Counted from the first letter of the stretch, positions 16,104-24,554 are shown. The stretch: 49,517 nucleotides of DNA from Thermoguttaceae bacterium (GCA_017407125.1 JAFQXE010000040.1:1-49517), one strand, 5' to 3'. The notes: a model not told the origin generated them from the sequence alone. Translations and numbers: made by a program.

Positions 16104-17423
16104 TCACCCATTGTCGCCTATTTTGTATACCTGGAATCCGACGTCCAGAGGGGAAGCGTTGGGGGCTAAAGATTGTTTTATCATCGCGCCGGCGCGGCGG
16201 ATTCGTTCTTTGCCGATCTCGCTGATGGTCGTATAGCCCGCCTTGAACGCCTTGCTGTTTGGGTCGCACTGCTCGTCAAGCTGAACCATAATAAACCGTC
16301 GGTTCCCGTTGTCTTCGGCGTTTAACTGCATGACAGCGTGAGCCGTTGTCGCCGAGCCGGAAAAGAAGTCGAGTACGACGTCGCCGGCGGCGGTTCCCTG
16401 GTCGACTAAAAACTTTATCAGCGTGTCGGGTTTCGGGTTGTTGAATATTTTCTCTCCGTCAAAGAGGGCGTATAGCTTTTCTGTCGTCGCTTTTGTAGCA
16501 AACAGCCCCAAAGACGTTACCAGCTGCTGTTTGTGGGCGTATTCCGACAGGAACTCTTTTCGAGCAGGGTATTTGGACGGGTCGGCAGGGAAAATAATGC
16601 GTCCCTCTTCAATCCAGCGTTCGAGTTTCTCTTGCGTGTACGGGGTTTCAAAGCTGAATGTATTTCCGGTGGCGGGGTCAGTGATGGTTCGAACTGGCAA
16701 GCCCTGCCCCAGACGCTGCAAGTACTGTCGTTTCCAAAGACCTCGCGGGTCGTTGTCCGGATTGGAAAAGCCGTTGTTTTCGTCCCGTTCAACGCCGTTG
16801 AATCGGAAGTTTGAAATTTCCTTCGCGTAAACCAGAACGTACTCGTGATTTGCTACAACCATATTCGCGGTTGCCATGCCCTGCGCCGCCTTTTTCGTGT
16901 TCCAGATAAAATTGCAGACGAAGTTTGACTCTCCGAAAACTTCGTTACAAATCTTTTTCAGGTTATCCAGCTCGTTGTCGTCGATAGAAATGAAAATCGC
17001 CCCGTCGTCGGTCAGCAGCTCCCGGGCGAGCAGAAGCCGGGGATAGATCATCGAACACCAGGCGGAATGAAAGCGGCCGTAATCAAAGCTGTTCCGTGAC
17101 AGACGCTTTCGTTTTTCGCTTTTTGCTCCGGTTTTTTCGTTCCATTCCTCTTTTGTCATGCGGAAGTCGTCTCGATAGACGAAGTCGTTGCCGGTGTTGT
17201 ACGGCGGGTCAATATAGATCATCTTGACCTTGTTCAGATATTCTTCCTGCAAGAGCTTCAAGGCGTCTAAATTATCACCCTCAATATACAGATTTTGAGT
17301 ATTGTCCCAGTCGACGCTCTCTTCCGGACAGGGTCGCAGCGTTTTCGTAACAGGCATAAACGCCTCTGCCGCTGCGGCTTTTTTCCCGACCCAGGTAAAC
17401 TCGTAGGATTCGATTTCTTCCAT
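16104..17423 (-). CDS. type III-like DNA (adenine-N6) methyltransferase, shortened and solitary
   Basis: A 439-residue beta-class amino-methyltransferase. Seen in order: TWVGKKAA near residue 10, the lead-in SVDWDNTQNLYIEGDNLDAL near 36-55, the catalytic IDPPYNTGNDF near 71-81, GRFHSAW..MIYPRL near 116-129, DGAIFISIDD near 139-148, a target-recognition region around 150-340, and the SAM-binding FFSGSATTAHAV near 355-366. This order matches type III Mod proteins. Known Mod subunits are about 550-650 residues, so this one lacks about 50 residues at the N-terminus and a long C-terminal part. No restriction (res) gene adjoins it. It starts five bases after the J-like gene and probably shares the rarA transcript. 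Activity is plausible but uncertain. Confidence 0.85.
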   Translation of the reverse strand: MEEIESYEFTWVGKKAAAAEAFMPVTKTLRPCPEESVDWDNTQNLYIEGDNLDALKLLQEEYLNKVKMIYIDPPYNTGNDFVYRDDFRMTKEEWNEKTGAKSEKRKRLSRNSFDYGRFHSAWCSMIYPRLLLARELLTDDGAIFISIDDNELDNLKKICNEVFGESNFVCNFIWNTKKAAQGMATANMVVANHEYVLVYAKEISNFRFNGVERDENNGFSNPDNDPRGLWKRQYLQRLGQGLPVRTITDPATGNTFSFETPYTQEKLERWIEEGRIIFPADPSKYPARKEFLSEYAHKQQLVTSLGLFATKATTEKLYALFDGEKIFNNPKPDTLIKFLVDQGTAAGDVVLDFFSGSATTAHAVMQLNAEDNGNRRFIMVQLDEQCDPNSKAFKAGYTTISEIGKERIRRAGAMIKQSLAPNASPLDVGFQVYKIGDNG

Positions 17424-17428
17424 TGTTT

Positions 17429-18145
17429 TTAATTGTTTGTCACGTCGGGAGTAACGTTGTCGGGAGTCTTGTATTTAATATGCAAGACGTTCAAAACCTT
17501 AATTACGGTTTCGTTTTTAGGCGAATACGGAATCGGCGTTCCCGAGATCGCGAAGTAAAGAATCGCGGAGGCAATCAGAACCAGGAAAACAGCAATTGTT
17601 TTCAAAAAACGGGATTTTGCCGTTTTACGTTTGCCTTTTCTCTCTTTAAGCTTTTCTCCCTTTTTCTCTTTGGACTTGTCGGTTTTAGAAAAATTAAAGC
17701 TTGCCAGTTTCTGCACCGGCGGCTGAACTACCGGCGGGGCGGGCGGCGCGGCAGACGGAGGATTCTGTCCCGACGCAGGCGGAGCTAACGGGGGAAGCGG
17801 CAAAGAGGTATTTTGTCCAGGAACTGGCGGAACAGGCGGCGGCGTTGAACGCATTTCTCGAGCTCCCAGCGTCTGGCGAAGCTGCTGGTCGTATTCCGCT
17901 TTAGATTGTTTGTTGAGCAGCGTTACACGCGCGTTGGAAAGCTCGTTTAACAACTTTTGCGACTCGGCGGAATGAGCGCCGCTTTGAAATGTGCGGATAA
18001 ACGCCATCTGTCGGTCGGCGGCGTTAGCGATAACGTCTTCGTCGGATTCGAAGACTTGCAGCGCAAGGAGTCGATATTTGTTTATCGGTCGTTCCTCTTG
18101 AGGGATTCCCAACCACTGATAATACGGGTCGAACTGTTCCGTCAT
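17429..18145 (-). CDS. J-like domain membrane protein, planctomycete type
   Basis: A 238-residue protein. Residues 1-95 form a helical domain that opens with FDPYYQWLGIPQEERPINKY and ends with RVTLLNKQSKAEYDQQLRQ. This resembles the degenerate J-domain module common at the N-terminus of planctomycete proteins (usual start YYKWLGIPP). The HPD motif of true DnaJ is absent. Residues about 100-150 are Pro/Ala-rich, about 155-180 are Lys-rich, and about 181-203 form one membrane helix (TIAVFLVLIASAILYFAIS). About 35 residues follow. The start has GGGAGG and overlaps the end of rarA almost completely. Role unknown. The module suggests recruitment of partners to the membrane. Confidence 0.75.
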   Translation of the reverse strand: MTEQFDPYYQWLGIPQEERPINKYRLLALQVFESDEDVIANAADRQMAFIRTFQSGAHSAESQKLLNELSNARVTLLNKQSKAEYDQQLRQTLGAREMRSTPPPVPPVPGQNTSLPLPPLAPPASGQNPPSAAPPAPPVVQPPVQKLASFNFSKTDKSKEKKGEKLKERKGKRKTAKSRFLKTIAVFLVLIASAILYFAISGTPIPYSPKNETVIKVLNVLHIKYKTPDNVTPDVTNN

Positions 18146-18147
18146 GG

Positions 18148-19467
18148 TTATTCCTCCCCTTTCAATTTCTTTTTAATAAACTCCAGCCGCGCCGCCATTT
18201 GCTTTTCGTATCCGCGGTCTGTGGGAATGTAATACTCTTTGTCAACGCCCAAATAGTCTTGCTGAGCGATGCCGTCGGGCGAGTTGTGAGCGTACTTGTA
18301 TCCGATAGCGTTGCCCAGCTTTTTTGCACCGCTGTAATTACCGCCGCGCAAGTGACGGGGAACGGGAATCGTTCTGCCGTTGCGGACGTCTTCTCTCGCG
18401 CTCAAGATAGCCGTCGTGGCGGAATTGGATTTGGGCGCCAACGCCAGATAAATGGTCGTCTGCGCCAAAACGAGCTGGGCTTCCGGCAGCCCAATCTGTT
18501 CGCAGGCATGAGAGCAGGCGACCGCCATTTGCAGAGCGTACGGGTCGGCGTTGCCGATGTCTTCGCTGGCAAGAATAATCAACCGCCGGGTGAGGAATCG
18601 GAAATCCTCGCCGCCCTCGAGCATCTTCGCCAGCCAGTAAATTGCCGCGTCTGCGTCTGACCCGCGAACGGATTTTATCAGGGCGGAAATGGTGTCGTAA
18701 TGCTGATCCCCGTCGCGGTCGTACTGAACGGCTTTTTTCTGCATGGATTCCGCCGCCAGTTCCCGCGTGAACTCGATCGGGTCTGTCATGGTTGACAGGA
18801 CGCCGATTTCCAGCGCAGACAACGCCCTGCGGGCGTCTCCCTCGGAAAGCTCCGCCAGAAAATCCGCTGCGTCGTCGTGAAGGTTGATGTTCCAATTTCC
18901 TAAACCGCGCTCTTTGTCTTCAATTGCCCGATGAAGAATCGTTTTGATATCGTCGTTCGTCAGCGGTTGGAACTGGAAGATTCGGCTTCGGCTGAGCAAG
19001 GCGTTGTTGACAGTAAAGTACGGATTTTCCGTCGTCGCGCCGACGAGTGTAACAATCCCGTTTTCGACGTCCGGAAGGAGAATGTCCTGCTGGGATTTGT
19101 TGAACCGGTGGATTTCGTCTACAAACAGCAGCGTCCGCTTCCCGGTTTGGCTGAGCAAATCGTAGGCGTGCGAAAGGACGTCGCGGAGTTCCTTCGCCCC
19201 GGATGTAACAGCGGAGATCTGCTGAAAGTGACAGTTCGTTTCAGTCGCCAGCAGCTGCGCCAACGTCGTTTTTCCCGTGCCCGGAGGGCCGAAAAAAATG
19301 ACAGAACCGACCCTGTCCGCCAGAATGAGCCGGCGCAAGAGCTTTCCTTCTCCCAGGAAAGACTCCTGACCGACAAATTCTGCCAGCGTTCTCGGACGCA
19401 TTCTCGCCGCCAGCGGCAGAGCCTTTGCCCGATTTTCCGATTCGGATTCTGAAAATAACGACGTCAT
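18148..19467 (-). CDS. rarA: replication-associated recombination AAA+ ATPase RarA/MgsA
   Basis: A 439-residue clamp-loader-like ATPase acting at stalled replication forks. Seen: LAEFVGQESFLGEGKLLRRLI near residues 34-55, Walker A FFGPPGTGKTTLAQ near 62-75, Walker B LLFVDEIHRFNKSQQD near 117-132, sensor GATTENPYF near 142-150, and the C-terminal tetramer domain with RGSDADAAIYWLAKMLEGGED and EDIGNADP. Length is normal. The ATG is directly preceded by AATTAGC-type heptads rather than a ribosome site. It is the first gene of a tight three-gene group with the J-like protein and Mod. Confidence 0.95.
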   Translation of the reverse strand: MTSLFSESESENRAKALPLAARMRPRTLAEFVGQESFLGEGKLLRRLILADRVGSVIFFGPPGTGKTTLAQLLATETNCHFQQISAVTSGAKELRDVLSHAYDLLSQTGKRTLLFVDEIHRFNKSQQDILLPDVENGIVTLVGATTENPYFTVNNALLSRSRIFQFQPLTNDDIKTILHRAIEDKERGLGNWNINLHDDAADFLAELSEGDARRALSALEIGVLSTMTDPIEFTRELAAESMQKKAVQYDRDGDQHYDTISALIKSVRGSDADAAIYWLAKMLEGGEDFRFLTRRLIILASEDIGNADPYALQMAVACSHACEQIGLPEAQLVLAQTTIYLALAPKSNSATTAILSAREDVRNGRTIPVPRHLRGGNYSGAKKLGNAIGYKYAHNSPDGIAQQDYLGVDKEYYIPTDRGYEKQMAARLEFIKKKLKGEE

Positions 19468-19473
19468 GGTAAA

Positions 19474-19513
19474 TTAGTAATTTGCAATTAGCAATTAGCA
19501 ATTGGCGCAAGCG
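19474..19513. repeat. heptad repeat, locus H (AATTAGC type, single arm)
   Basis: Tandem AATTAGT, AATTTGC, AATTAGC, AATTAGC, AATTGGC heptads begin about six bases upstream of the rarA start codon and run to within about 12 bases of the oxidoreductase stop. No complementary arm is present. The end reads GCGCAAGCG, like the loop of locus B. Its sequence closely matches the reverse complement of the second array at 28849-28897. Confidence 0.75.
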
Positions 19514-19525
19514 GTTAACGGAGGG

Positions 19526-20620
19526 TTATTGGGTAACTTTTCCGTTCTTTCTTGCTTTGAGTACCGGGTCTTTGACCAGCGGGAGCTGAACGGGTTTGCC
19601 GGTTTCAGCCGACTGGTAAATGCCGAGGATGACTTCTGTGGCGCGGCGGCCTTCGACGCCGTCGATGGCGGGTTTGCCGCCGGTTTTGATGGCTTTGAGG
19701 ACGTCGGCGAACAGCTTGGCGTGCCCCTGGAACCCAATCGCCGCGGGGTCGGCTGCGCCGCCGCCAGTGCTCTTTTTGGACGCCATGCCTTCGAGGATCG
19801 CTTTGTCACACGCTTTGGATTTGGCGAATTCCCAGCGAATCAGGTCTTCCTCTTCCAGCGTGGCGGAACCGGCAGACCCGGAGATGTCGATTTTCTTTAA
19901 CGAGCCGGGATACGCGGCAGTCGTTGCTTCGATAACGCCCAGCGCGCCGTTGGCAAAACGCAGCGTCGCGACAGCCGTGTCTTCAACTTCGATATTGACG
20001 TGGTCGAGCAGTCCCCATTGAGCGCGAATCTCGACAACCGGACCCATGAGCCAGCAAAGCAGGTCAACGGAATGGATCGCCTGATTCATCAGCGCGCCGC
20101 CGCCGTCCAAAGCCCACGTTCCGCGCCACGCGCCGGAATCGTAGTACTTTTGCGGACGGAACCATTTGACGTAGGCGTCGCCCATGGTGAGCTTGCCGAA
20201 CCGTCCGGCGTCAATCGCCTTTTTCATCTGAACGCTTGAATCATGGAATCGGGACGGGAAAATCGTTCCCAGAACGACGCCCGCCTTTTCGCATTCGGCT
20301 ATGATCTCGTCACACTTTTTGAGCGTGATTTCCAGAGGCTTTTCGACGATGATGTGCTTGCCAGCCCGCGCCGCTTTGACAGCCGGGTCTCGGTGCGCTC
20401 CAGAGGGCGTTCCAATCGTAACGACTTCAACGCCGGGGTCTTTGAGCATTTCGTCCAGGTCGTAGTACGCCTTGCAGCCCGTTTGAGCCGCAAGACGGTC
20501 TGCCGCCGCCGGTATAGTGTCGTAGCACGCAACGAGCTTCGCGTTTTTCAGGGACGCAATCGCCTTTGCGTGAAAATTGGCGATCATGCCGCAGCCAATG
20601 ATTCCAAATCCAGTTGCCAT
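19526..20620 (-). CDS. Gfo/Idh/MocA family oxidoreductase
   Basis: A 364-residue NAD(P)-dependent sugar or cyclitol dehydrogenase. The ATG at 20620 is preferred over the longer frame because it has ACGGAG eight bases upstream and starts directly with the Rossmann strand FGIIGCGMIANFHAKAI. Also seen: VTIGTPSGAHRDPAV near residues 72-86, the family motif EKPLEI near 98-103, and a Gfo/MocA C-terminal domain with GGGALMNQAIHSVDLLCWLMG near 173-193, whose His is in the usual catalytic position. Substrate is unknown. Planctomycetes have many paralogues. It is transcribed from a strong promoter (20727-20754), and its leader crosses a worn heptad element. Confidence 0.9.
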   Translation of the reverse strand: MATGFGIIGCGMIANFHAKAIASLKNAKLVACYDTIPAAADRLAAQTGCKAYYDLDEMLKDPGVEVVTIGTPSGAHRDPAVKAARAGKHIIVEKPLEITLKKCDEIIAECEKAGVVLGTIFPSRFHDSSVQMKKAIDAGRFGKLTMGDAYVKWFRPQKYYDSGAWRGTWALDGGGALMNQAIHSVDLLCWLMGPVVEIRAQWGLLDHVNIEVEDTAVATLRFANGALGVIEATTAAYPGSLKKIDISGSAGSATLEEEDLIRWEFAKSKACDKAILEGMASKKSTGGGAADPAAIGFQGHAKLFADVLKAIKTGGKPAIDGVEGRRATEVILGIYQSAETGKPVQLPLVKDPVLKARKNGKVTQ

Positions 20621-20639
20621 TGAATTCTCCGTTAAAGTT

Positions 20640-20709
20640 AAAGGAAACAGGGAGTATATTGGAGAGGAAGGGACAGCGTTCGCCGCCGGCGAAAAACTAT
20701 TCCCCATTC
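20640..20709. repeat. heptad-type hairpin, locus D (worn)
   Basis: Left part with CAGGGAG and GGAGAGGAAGG, a loop mini-hairpin TTCGCCGCCGGCGAA (20679-20693), and a right part CTATTCCCCATTCC. The architecture is that of locus C, but the units are degenerate. It lies in the 5' leader of the oxidoreductase gene. Confidence 0.55.
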
Positions 20710-20726
20710 CACTTTTTTTTATTAAT

Positions 20727-20754
20727 ATTATCTATTATCAATGATATTTGTCAA
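20727..20754 (-). promoter_or_regulatory. strong sigma-70-like promoter for the oxidoreductase gene
   Basis: On the minus strand a consensus TTGACA (20749-20754), a 16-bp spacer and GATAAT (20727-20732). Expected start near 20720, giving a leader of about 100 bases. Confidence 0.65.
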
Positions 20755-20795
20755 GGCGCCGGGGAAAGAAAATTGTAATTCTTCGCCTCCCCGCC

Positions 20796-20824
20796 TTGAA
20801 TCAGGAAGACAAAACTGGTATAAT
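20796..20824 (+). promoter_or_regulatory. consensus sigma-70 promoter for umuD-like gene
   Basis: TTGAAT (20796-20801), exactly 17 bp, then TATAAT (20819-20824). Transcription would start about 20831, almost at the first ATG (20833). Either the mRNA is leaderless or translation begins at the ATG at 20935. No clear LexA box was recognised. Confidence 0.7.
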
Positions 20825-20832
20825 ACAGCAAA

Positions 20833-21345
20833 ATGAAAAAGACGTTTTCCCCTTCCTGCCGACAGATTCGCAGCCGCGTCGTTGAGAGCCGATTCCGATT
20901 TCCAAAGGATTCCGCCGCGCCGGTTGCGTCCGCCATGACCCGCCCTGACCCGAATCAGAGGGCGTTTCCGCTGGCGCTGTCTCGCGTTCAGGCGGGGTTC
21001 CCCTCTCCGGCGGAAGATTTCATGGATCAGCCGCTCAACCTGAACTCATATCTCATAGACAACCCCGCCGCGACGTTCTTCGTTCGCGCCGGCGGCGACA
21101 GCATGATTGGAGCGGGAATTTATCAAGACGACCTGCTGATAGTCGACAGAAGCCAGCAGCCGGTCAGCGGCGACGTCGTAATTGCCGTTGTCGACGGGGA
21201 ATTTACCGTCAAGCGGCTGATAATTCACGGCTCTTACGTTGAACTTCGCCCGGAAAATCCCCGCTATCCAACAATTAGGTTTTCAGAAGAAACAGAACTG
21301 GAAATCTGGGGCGTTGTAAAAAGCGTGATACATCGGTTGGATTAG
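20833..21345 (+). CDS. UmuD-like S24 family self-cleaving protease
   Basis: A 170-residue protein of the LexA/UmuD peptidase family. Seen: the self-cleavage site QAGFPSPAEDF (Ala54-Gly55), the nucleophile in GGDSMIGAGI (Ser90), the general base in FTVKRLI (Lys127) and the C-terminal strand LEIWGVVKSVIH. The spacings from cleavage site to Ser (35) and from Ser to Lys (37) equal those of E. coli UmuD. There is no DNA-binding helix-turn-helix, so this is not LexA. With the ATG at 20835 the N-terminus is about 30 residues longer than in E. coli. A start at 20935 would give about 136 residues, close to the usual size. No umuC follows: the next gene is convergent. Confidence 0.85.
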   Translation: MKKTFSPSCRQIRSRVVESRFRFPKDSAAPVASAMTRPDPNQRAFPLALSRVQAGFPSPAEDFMDQPLNLNSYLIDNPAATFFVRAGGDSMIGAGIYQDDLLIVDRSQQPVSGDVVIAVVDGEFTVKRLIIHGSYVELRPENPRYPTIRFSEETELEIWGVVKSVIHRLD

Positions 21346-21362
21346 CGGGTTATATCTCTCTT

Positions 21363-22682
21363 TTAGTATGCGCTGGCGGGCTGCCATTGGGTTGACGGCT
21401 GCTGGTACGTTGGACCGTAAATGACGCCATCGTTATAATCTGTTACATAGCCGCCGTTTTCTGAGCGGAATCGCTGAAATTCGTTTTGTAAATCGGAGGG
21501 AATCGGCGGGACGCCTTTTGCTCCGCCGCTGTTGCGCCGCAGCGCCCCTGCAACGCCCAGCTGTTCCGGATGGCGGGCGATTTTATCTGAAAATACCTGG
21601 GCGTTTGACACGACCGGTTCGAGCTGGCGTTTTAAGTCTCGAATTTCGTCAAGCGTTGATTCGATTTTTTCGTAAAGAGTCGGGTCGTTGGCTAAACGCC
21701 CAATTGTCCCTTCTGTGCTGTTTAGAGTTGTTGTAAATTCGCTGATTTGCAACAAGGCGTTGTCGAGATTGTCCAAGGCTCGACTTACTTTATCCATCCA
21801 AATATTCTTTCGGTCGGAAATCGTTCCGGTGATGTTGTTTAAGTCGCCAAGACTTTGATCCGTCTTTTTGGCTACTTGAGTGATAATGTCCAGCGTTTCG
21901 CCGGAATTCTGCATCATGGTTCCAAACGAATCAGCCAGACCGTTAACTTTATTGGCCGTCTTTTTGAATTCGGCAAAGACGTCTTTGGCATCGTTAATGG
22001 TTTGAGGAAGAGCGACAATTGTATCGTGAATACCTTCCTGAATATCAGGGTCTGAAAGCATCGCGTTGGTTTTGGCAATCAGCTCTCGGGTTTGCTGAGC
22101 CAAATCCCGAATCTGGCTGATCATGCCTTTCATGTCGTCTTTATTATCAGTAAAAGCCTCGTCTAAACTAGTAAGGATTCTGTTGAGCTTTTGACTTGTA
22201 TCGGTAATGGAATCAATTGCGGCGGCAATGTTGCCTTGCATATCAGTCGCCAATTGCATCATGCTGGGAGCCATATATCCTTCTAAGACGTCGCCTGTTT
22301 TAATCAGTTTTGTTTCGTCGGTTCGCGGGGCTTGCTGAAGAACGTTGAGCTCGGCATCGCCGAGAATGTTGAGCGTCAAACGAAACACCTGGTTGTCGTA
22401 AAGTTTGTATTGCGTTTCGATAAAAGCGGTTACCATCGCTCCCTGTTCGACAAGTTCAACTTTCCGAACGCGGCCGATAAGAATGCCGCTCTGTTTAATA
22501 GGCGTATTTTCCTTAACGCCCGGAGCGTTAGGGAACAGAACGTTCACTTTATACCGGTTCCCGGCAAAAATGGAATGCCAATCGGAAAAGATCACGATTA
22601 GCGTAACCAAAATCACAAAACCGCTTATAATCATCAGTCCGAGCCGGAATTTCATTCCAGTCGTTTCATTTGAGTCGTCCAT
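21363..22682 (-). CDS. MCE-domain lipid-transport protein, MlaD-like
   Basis: A 439-residue periplasmic, membrane-anchored substrate-binding part of an Mla/MCE lipid transporter. Residues about 10-30 form one membrane helix (FRLGLMIISGFVILVTLIVIF). The MCE domain spans about 38-115 (YKVNVLFPNAPGVKENTPI, then GILIGRVRKVELVE). A long helical coiled-coil region follows at about 125-345 with repeated T, Q, L and I patterns. The C-terminus is a Pro/Gln/Tyr-rich tail (YGPTYQQPSTQW). This is much longer than enterobacterial MlaD (about 180 residues) and fits the long-needle type that bridges the periplasm. It follows the ATPase gene by 13 bases. Confidence 0.88.
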   Translation of the reverse strand: MDDSNETTGMKFRLGLMIISGFVILVTLIVIFSDWHSIFAGNRYKVNVLFPNAPGVKENTPIKQSGILIGRVRKVELVEQGAMVTAFIETQYKLYDNQVFRLTLNILGDAELNVLQQAPRTDETKLIKTGDVLEGYMAPSMMQLATDMQGNIAAAIDSITDTSQKLNRILTSLDEAFTDNKDDMKGMISQIRDLAQQTRELIAKTNAMLSDPDIQEGIHDTIVALPQTINDAKDVFAEFKKTANKVNGLADSFGTMMQNSGETLDIITQVAKKTDQSLGDLNNITGTISDRKNIWMDKVSRALDNLDNALLQISEFTTTLNSTEGTIGRLANDPTLYEKIESTLDEIRDLKRQLEPVVSNAQVFSDKIARHPEQLGVAGALRRNSGGAKGVPPIPSDLQNEFQRFRSENGGYVTDYNDGVIYGPTYQQPSTQWQPASAY

Positions 22683-22695
22683 AGGGCTTTAATAT

Positions 22696-23475
22696 TTACA
22701 TATATAATCTTTCTCCAACTTCTCCGCGGATAAACTGTTTTACGCGCGGGTCGTCGGAATGTTCCATTTCTTTAGGCGTACCGTCAAAAATTTTTTGAGG
22801 TTCGTCCGGGGCAAGCAGCGCATTTGGAAAAAGCATTATAACCCGGTCGGCGCAGCGCCGAACCGTGGTCATATCGTGCGTAACCACGACGCTGGTTACA
22901 TTTCTCTCTTGTTGAGCGGCGCTGATCAGTTCATTGATAACGGCGCTCATAATCGGGTCCAATCCCGTGGTTGGTTCGTCGTACAAAATCAGTTCCGGAT
23001 CGAGCATTAAAGCTCTTGCCAGCCCGACGCGCTTTCTCATACCGCCGGACAGTTCCGCCGGCTTTTTCTTTAAAACGGCTTCTGTCAGTCCAACCGCCCG
23101 AATTTGCTCAACGACTTTATCTCGAATGTCGCTCAGAGGCAGTTTTCCTTCCTGTATCAGCGGAAAAGCGACGTTTTGCTCGATGTTCATGCTGTCGAAC
23201 AGAGCCGCCATCTGGAAAACGAACCCGTATCGACGTCGAATCGCCGCCATTTCCAAGGCGTCGTACGTCGATAAATCAACTCCGTCAAACCAGACGGAGC
23301 CTTTTGTTGGACGCAAAAGGCGGATGAGAAGTTTCAATAAAACCGTCTTTCCGCATCCGCTTTCTCCCACGACAGCCAAACACTGCCCCCTCAACACGTC
23401 AAAGTTTAAATTCTTTAACGTAGTTTGACGGCCAAATTTCATCCAAACGTTTTTGAGGGAAATAATTGGGGTCAT
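22696..23475 (-). CDS. ABC transporter ATP-binding protein, MlaF-like
   Basis: A 259-residue ATPase that powers the MCE lipid transporter. Seen: Walker A GESGCGKTVLLKLL near residues 37-50, the Q-loop FVFQMAALFDSMNIEQNVAF near 85-104, the signature LSGGMRKRVGLARAL near 141-155, Walker B LILYDEPTTGLDP near 162-174 and the switch histidine in VVVTHDM. FQMAALFDSM is characteristic of the MlaF subgroup. The start codon is directly preceded by TAGGCAG heptads, with no Shine-Dalgarno. Confidence 0.93.
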   Translation of the reverse strand: MTPIISLKNVWMKFGRQTTLKNLNFDVLRGQCLAVVGESGCGKTVLLKLLIRLLRPTKGSVWFDGVDLSTYDALEMAAIRRRYGFVFQMAALFDSMNIEQNVAFPLIQEGKLPLSDIRDKVVEQIRAVGLTEAVLKKKPAELSGGMRKRVGLARALMLDPELILYDEPTTGLDPIMSAVINELISAAQQERNVTSVVVTHDMTTVRRCADRVIMLFPNALLAPDEPQKIFDGTPKEMEHSDDPRVKQFIRGEVGERLYM

Positions 23476-23476
23476 G

Positions 23477-23512
23477 GTTAGGCAATAGGCAGTAGGCAGT
23501 AGGCAGTAGGAG
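23477..23512. repeat. heptad repeat, locus E (TAGGCAG type, single arm)
   Basis: TAGGCAA plus three TAGGCAG and a partial TAGGAG start one or two bases upstream of the MlaF start codon. No complementary arm was found. It lies in the 78-bp spacer between the permease and ATPase genes. Confidence 0.8.
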
Positions 23513-23553
23513 AATCTTCACTACGACTTCTTGCTTAAAGCCTTTTCTGTTCT

Positions 23554-24384
23554 CTATAAAAATTTGGAGCTGCTAGCCCAAATCATGCTGTACAGGGCTT
23601 CCAGGAAAATGCCCATGAGCAAGTCCAGGAGCAAAATTGCAACAAAGGAATTGACAAACGCCTCGGTTGCCGCTCGTCCTACGCCTTCTGCGCCGGCGCG
23701 GCAGTTGAATCCACGATAACAGCTGATAACTCCAATCGCTCCTCCAAAGAAAAAGCTCTTGAAAATACCAGAGAAAACGTCATACAAACCAACGAACGAC
23801 TGCGAGTTGGATATATAAAAATGGGAGTCAATCCCTAGTAAGTATACACTGTAAAACGCCCCGCCGACGATGCCCATAAAGTCTGCCATTAACGCCAGGA
23901 CAGGAATCAGCAAAAGGCAGCCCAAAAATCGCGGAACGACCAGGTAATGAATCGGATTGGTTCCCATGCAGGTTAAGGCGTCGATCTGTTCTGTAACGCG
24001 CATCGTTCCCAGTTCTGCCGCCATGGACGACCCAATTCGACCTGCCAGCATCGTAGCCGCCAAAACCGGACCCAATTCCCGAACAAGGGACATGTTGATC
24101 AACGCTCCCATGCGGGTTTCCATTCCCAGCGATTTGAGCTGCGTATAGCTTTGAACCGCCAAAACCATGCCGATAAACGTACCAGTCAGGGCGACAACCG
24201 GCAGACTTTGAACTCCAATTTGATAAAAACTGGGCAATATTGTCCCTTTACATGGCAAACGAGTTGTCAGCCAGCGGATCATTTGGGCAATAAAATACCC
24301 GAATTCGCCGATTCGGCAAACTTTATCCATAACAACGCCGCCAAGGCGTTCAGGAAACGAACGGAGGGATTGAATTAAGCCCAT
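23554..24384 (-). CDS. ABC transporter permease, MlaE-like
   Basis: A permease of about 276 residues from the ATG at 24384. An in-frame TTG at 24468 would add 28 residues and is less likely. Seen: the MlaE domain with FYQIGVQSLPVVALTGTFIGMVLAVQ near residues 55-80, the conserved RELGPVLAATMLAGRIGSSMAAELGTMRVTEQIDAL segment near 101-136, CMGTNPIHYLVVPR near 137-150, and about five membrane helices. RELGPVLA and EQIDAL are the hallmark motifs. It is the inner-membrane part of the MlaE-MlaF-MlaD set. It probably moves phospholipids between the inner and outer membranes. Confidence 0.92.
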   Translation of the reverse strand: MGLIQSLRSFPERLGGVVMDKVCRIGEFGYFIAQMIRWLTTRLPCKGTILPSFYQIGVQSLPVVALTGTFIGMVLAVQSYTQLKSLGMETRMGALINMSLVRELGPVLAATMLAGRIGSSMAAELGTMRVTEQIDALTCMGTNPIHYLVVPRFLGCLLLIPVLALMADFMGIVGGAFYSVYLLGIDSHFYISNSQSFVGLYDVFSGIFKSFFFGGAIGVISCYRGFNCRAGAEGVGRAATEAFVNSFVAILLLDLLMGIFLEALYSMIWASSSKFL

Positions 24385-24554
24385 GCAGGGAATAAAAGTT
24401 AAGACAAACGAAGTTTGACCGTTCAAAATAGAACGTCTCAACGCAGAGCCCCCAAAATGGGGAAACAATTCTGCGCTATCTAATATCGACGTTTTTAAAA
24501 ATTATAAGAAGAGTGCGAAGTTCGATTGTTAAATATCGATATAATCGTTATATT

